Assembly (NCBI GenBank): GCA_050008575.1
Contig: JBEKMJ010000033.1
Coordinates: 1-64,000, forward strand
DNA length: 64,000 bases
Source of the DNA: Bog-159 sp050008575
Lineage (GTDB): Bacteria; Acidobacteriota; Terriglobia; Bryobacterales; Bryobacteraceae
Reading direction: 5' to 3'
Under the pieces are notes generated by a model, which was not told where the DNA came from, made no database searches, and saw only the letters and a list, made by a program, of their open reading frames with translations. The position numbers and the translations under genes were made by a program. This document shows positions 62,650 to 64,000 of this stretch, piece by piece. Within the stretch, counting starts at the first letter, position 1; every line of letters starts with the position of its first letter.

Positions 62650-63323
62650 TATTTGGCCGCTGCTGCGAGGTGCGCGACGAACTTCTGGTGCTCATCCGAA
62701 GCGAGTCCCGCGTTCAGTGCCGCCAGCATCTTGGCGCCGTCGTCGGCCCAGAAAGCCGCGACGTCGAGCCATAATCCTGGAAAAACCTCCGACCGCAGAA
62801 TACCATCACGAGGGGCCTCCTGCTGCATGTAAACACCGTCCACAAGCGCCCGCCAGACGATTCGTTTCCGGAAAGTTTCGATGGTAATGTACTCCCTTGC
62901 CCCGGCCCTCTGATAGAGCTTCCGCTTGGGTCCGAAGTCGACCTCGGTGGATGTCAGGCAGATCTCGACCGCCAACTCCGGCGCACCGACCGTGTACAAC
63001 TTCCCGTCGCTCGATTGTCCTCCGTGCGCGGGCAGGATCCGCAGATAGGCGTCGGGTTGCGGAGCGCTATCCAGCATCAGCCAGGTGCTGTTATTCCCGG
63101 CGCTGCATCCCGGCGTCGCCTGCGCATAGTAGGCGAGCCACAAGTGCGTCAGAGTATCGCGGCTTCCGTGTTCGTAACTAACTGGTGAGGACACGTGTAC
63201 AACTCCATTGATGAGTTCCGCGTTCTTCAGGTCAGGCAGTTCTTCCCAGCGGCGCAGGAATTCGTCGACGGTCATCTGCTCGCCTGTCACCAATTCCGTC
63301 GCTGGGGCCGCAAGAGAGGGCAT
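62649..63323 (-). CDS. Uma2-family endonuclease (DUF820)
   Basis: A 224-residue protein of the PD-(D/E)xK-like Uma2 group, abundant in cyanobacteria and acidobacteria. Seen: MTVDEFLRRWEELPDLKNAELINGVVHVSSPVSYEHGSRDTLTHL, QPDAYLRILPAHGG (the acidic core), GAPELAVEICLTSTEVDFGPKRKLYQRAGAREY (the E-x-K half). Its role in cells is not established. It is intact, unlike the family remnant at 53668. A 30-bp gap separates it from the VapC gene upstream. Confidence 0.87.
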   Translation of the reverse strand: MPSLAAPATELVTGEQMTVDEFLRRWEELPDLKNAELINGVVHVSSPVSYEHGSRDTLTHLWLAYYAQATPGCSAGNNSTWLMLDSAPQPDAYLRILPAHGGQSSDGKLYTVGAPELAVEICLTSTEVDFGPKRKLYQRAGAREYITIETFRKRIVWRALVDGVYMQQEAPRDGILRSEVFPGLWLDVAAFWADDGAKMLAALNAGLASDEHQKFVAHLAAAAK

Positions 63324-63353
63324 GCCAGCATTCCTCCTTTCTCTGAGTGTAGC

Positions 63354-63731
63354 CTACCAAATAGCCTGTAAACCCTTGTAGCTGCGAAACTGGCTGTCGC
63401 CACCGATCAACGGCACGTTTTCAACCAGTGCGGTGGAAATGATCATGCGGTCGAAAGGGTCCCTGTGGTGCAAGGGGAGAGAAAACAGTCGATAGGCATG
63501 TTGCGGCTCGAACGCGATCACGGTCACGCCAAGATCTTCCACTGCCTGATACACAAGCGCTTCCGGCATGTCGATTTTGTGGCGCGCGTGCTTCAAGGCG
63601 ATCTCCAGGATGGAGGTGGCGCTCAGGAGCAGTTCGTTATCCGGACCGGCGAGAAGGGACTGCACTTTCTTGGAAAACTGCGCCCCGGTGGCCGCCATGA
63701 CAAGGACCTGCGTGTCGAGAAGAACCCGCAC
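63354..63731 (-). CDS. VapC-type PIN toxin (Phd-partnered)
   Basis: A 125-residue PIN-domain ribonuclease: Asp6 in LLDTQVLVMAA, Glu in SILEIALKHARHKI, and the C-terminal HRDPFDRMIISTALVENVPLIGGD are all canonical. This subgroup pairs with Phd/YefM antitoxins, as here: the antitoxin ends three bases upstream. Confidence 0.92.
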   Translation of the reverse strand: MRVLLDTQVLVMAATGAQFSKKVQSLLAGPDNELLLSATSILEIALKHARHKIDMPEALVYQAVEDLGVTVIAFEPQHAYRLFSLPLHHRDPFDRMIISTALVENVPLIGGDSQFRSYKGLQAIW

Positions 63732-63734
63732 AGC

Positions 63735-63998
63735 CTAATAGTGCCCTTCAATGAATTCATCCGCTTCGGCGGCGGTCAGCGGCGCGGCCCAATTCGGATC
63801 GACGATCTTGACCTTGCCCTTGAGCGTGCCGAACTTCCGCACGGGTTTCAGGGCCTGTTTCGACGGCGCCAAATCCGCAATCGGCTTGTCGTAGCGCAAA
63901 ATTGTAATCGTCTTGCCGCGCTGGACAGCTTTCAGCAGTTCGGGTAAGTGAGTCCTTGCATACGAGGCGGTGACCGTCACGCCGTTATTGTACAACAT
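63735..63998 (-). CDS. Phd/YefM-type antitoxin
   Basis: An 87-residue protein with the Phd fold (VTASYARTHLPELLKAVQRGKTITILRYDKPIADLAPS) and an acidic C-terminal tail (AAEADEFIEGHY) that wraps the toxin. ATG 63998 is the longest start; a GTG six codons on (VTVTAS) is equally plausible. The window ends 2 bp upstream, so its promoter is outside. Confidence 0.9.
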   Translation of the reverse strand: MLYNNGVTVTASYARTHLPELLKAVQRGKTITILRYDKPIADLAPSKQALKPVRKFGTLKGKVKIVDPNWAAPLTAAEADEFIEGHY

Positions 63999-64000
63999 TG

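Overview
The window looks like chromosomal (or very large replicon) DNA from a GC-rich bacterium of the Acidobacteriota, most likely close to Bryobacterales/Solibacter. This is an inference from gene content: long secreted proteins with a DUF7948-like head, SBBP propellers and FG-GAP/VCBS repeats, GloVer-type repeats, a YfhO protein, a RepA-like initiator (RPA family), Uma2 nucleases and many toxin-antitoxin pairs. No rRNA, tRNA or CRISPR array was seen.

Region 1 (1-46.9 kb) is a large exopolysaccharide/cell-surface locus. It starts with a damaged WecA/MraY-type phosphoglycosyl transferase, a secreted beta-barrel-like protein, a glycosyltransferase and an asparagine synthase. At 6.0-8.2 kb it is interrupted by a replication module: two oppositely oriented arrays of a 15-bp iteron upstream of a replication initiator gene. 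It then continues with methyltransferases, nucleotide-sugar enzymes (a CDP-paratose/tyvelose-epimerase-like SDR, GDP-mannose 4,6-dehydratase, GDP-mannose 6-dehydrogenase), many glycosyltransferases, a Wzx-type flippase, and YfhO and GT39-like membrane proteins. It also carries a sulfotransferase fused to a Wzt-C-like domain, an arylsulfotransferase and a sulfatase-like hydrolase. Three very large exported proteins (starting at about 15.0, 29.1 and 33.2 kb) share the same 51-residue C-terminal repeat although their N-terminal parts differ. Many genes are coupled by 1-4 nt stop/start overlaps. Together they suggest synthesis, decoration (uronic acid, deoxysugar, methyl, sulfate) and export of a surface polysaccharide plus large extracellular matrix or adhesin proteins.

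Region 2 (46.9-48.5 kb) is a graveyard: a small fragment of a second ketosynthase with an internal deletion, a 5'-truncated GloVer/IPT protein, and an antitoxin beside a frameshifted toxin.

Region 3 (48.5-61.1 kb) is an iterative fatty-acid/polyketide synthase locus of the PUFA-synthase/glycolipid-synthase type. One protein is KS-AT-DH with a degenerate, apparently truncated phosphopantetheinyl-transferase-like tail. The other, facing it, is NMO/PfaD-like fragment-KS-AT-four tandem ACPs-KR, translationally coupled to a free ACP. A VapBC-like pair and a wrecked Uma2 gene lie between them.

Region 4 (61.2-64 kb) is a defence/stability island: RES-Xre toxin-antitoxin, a GmhB-like phosphatase, an Uma2 endonuclease and a Phd-VapC pair.

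All family calls are from reading motifs by eye; no database search was run. Start codons were moved from the longest open frame wherever a coupled stop/start, a catalytic N-terminus or a Shine-Dalgarno site supported it.
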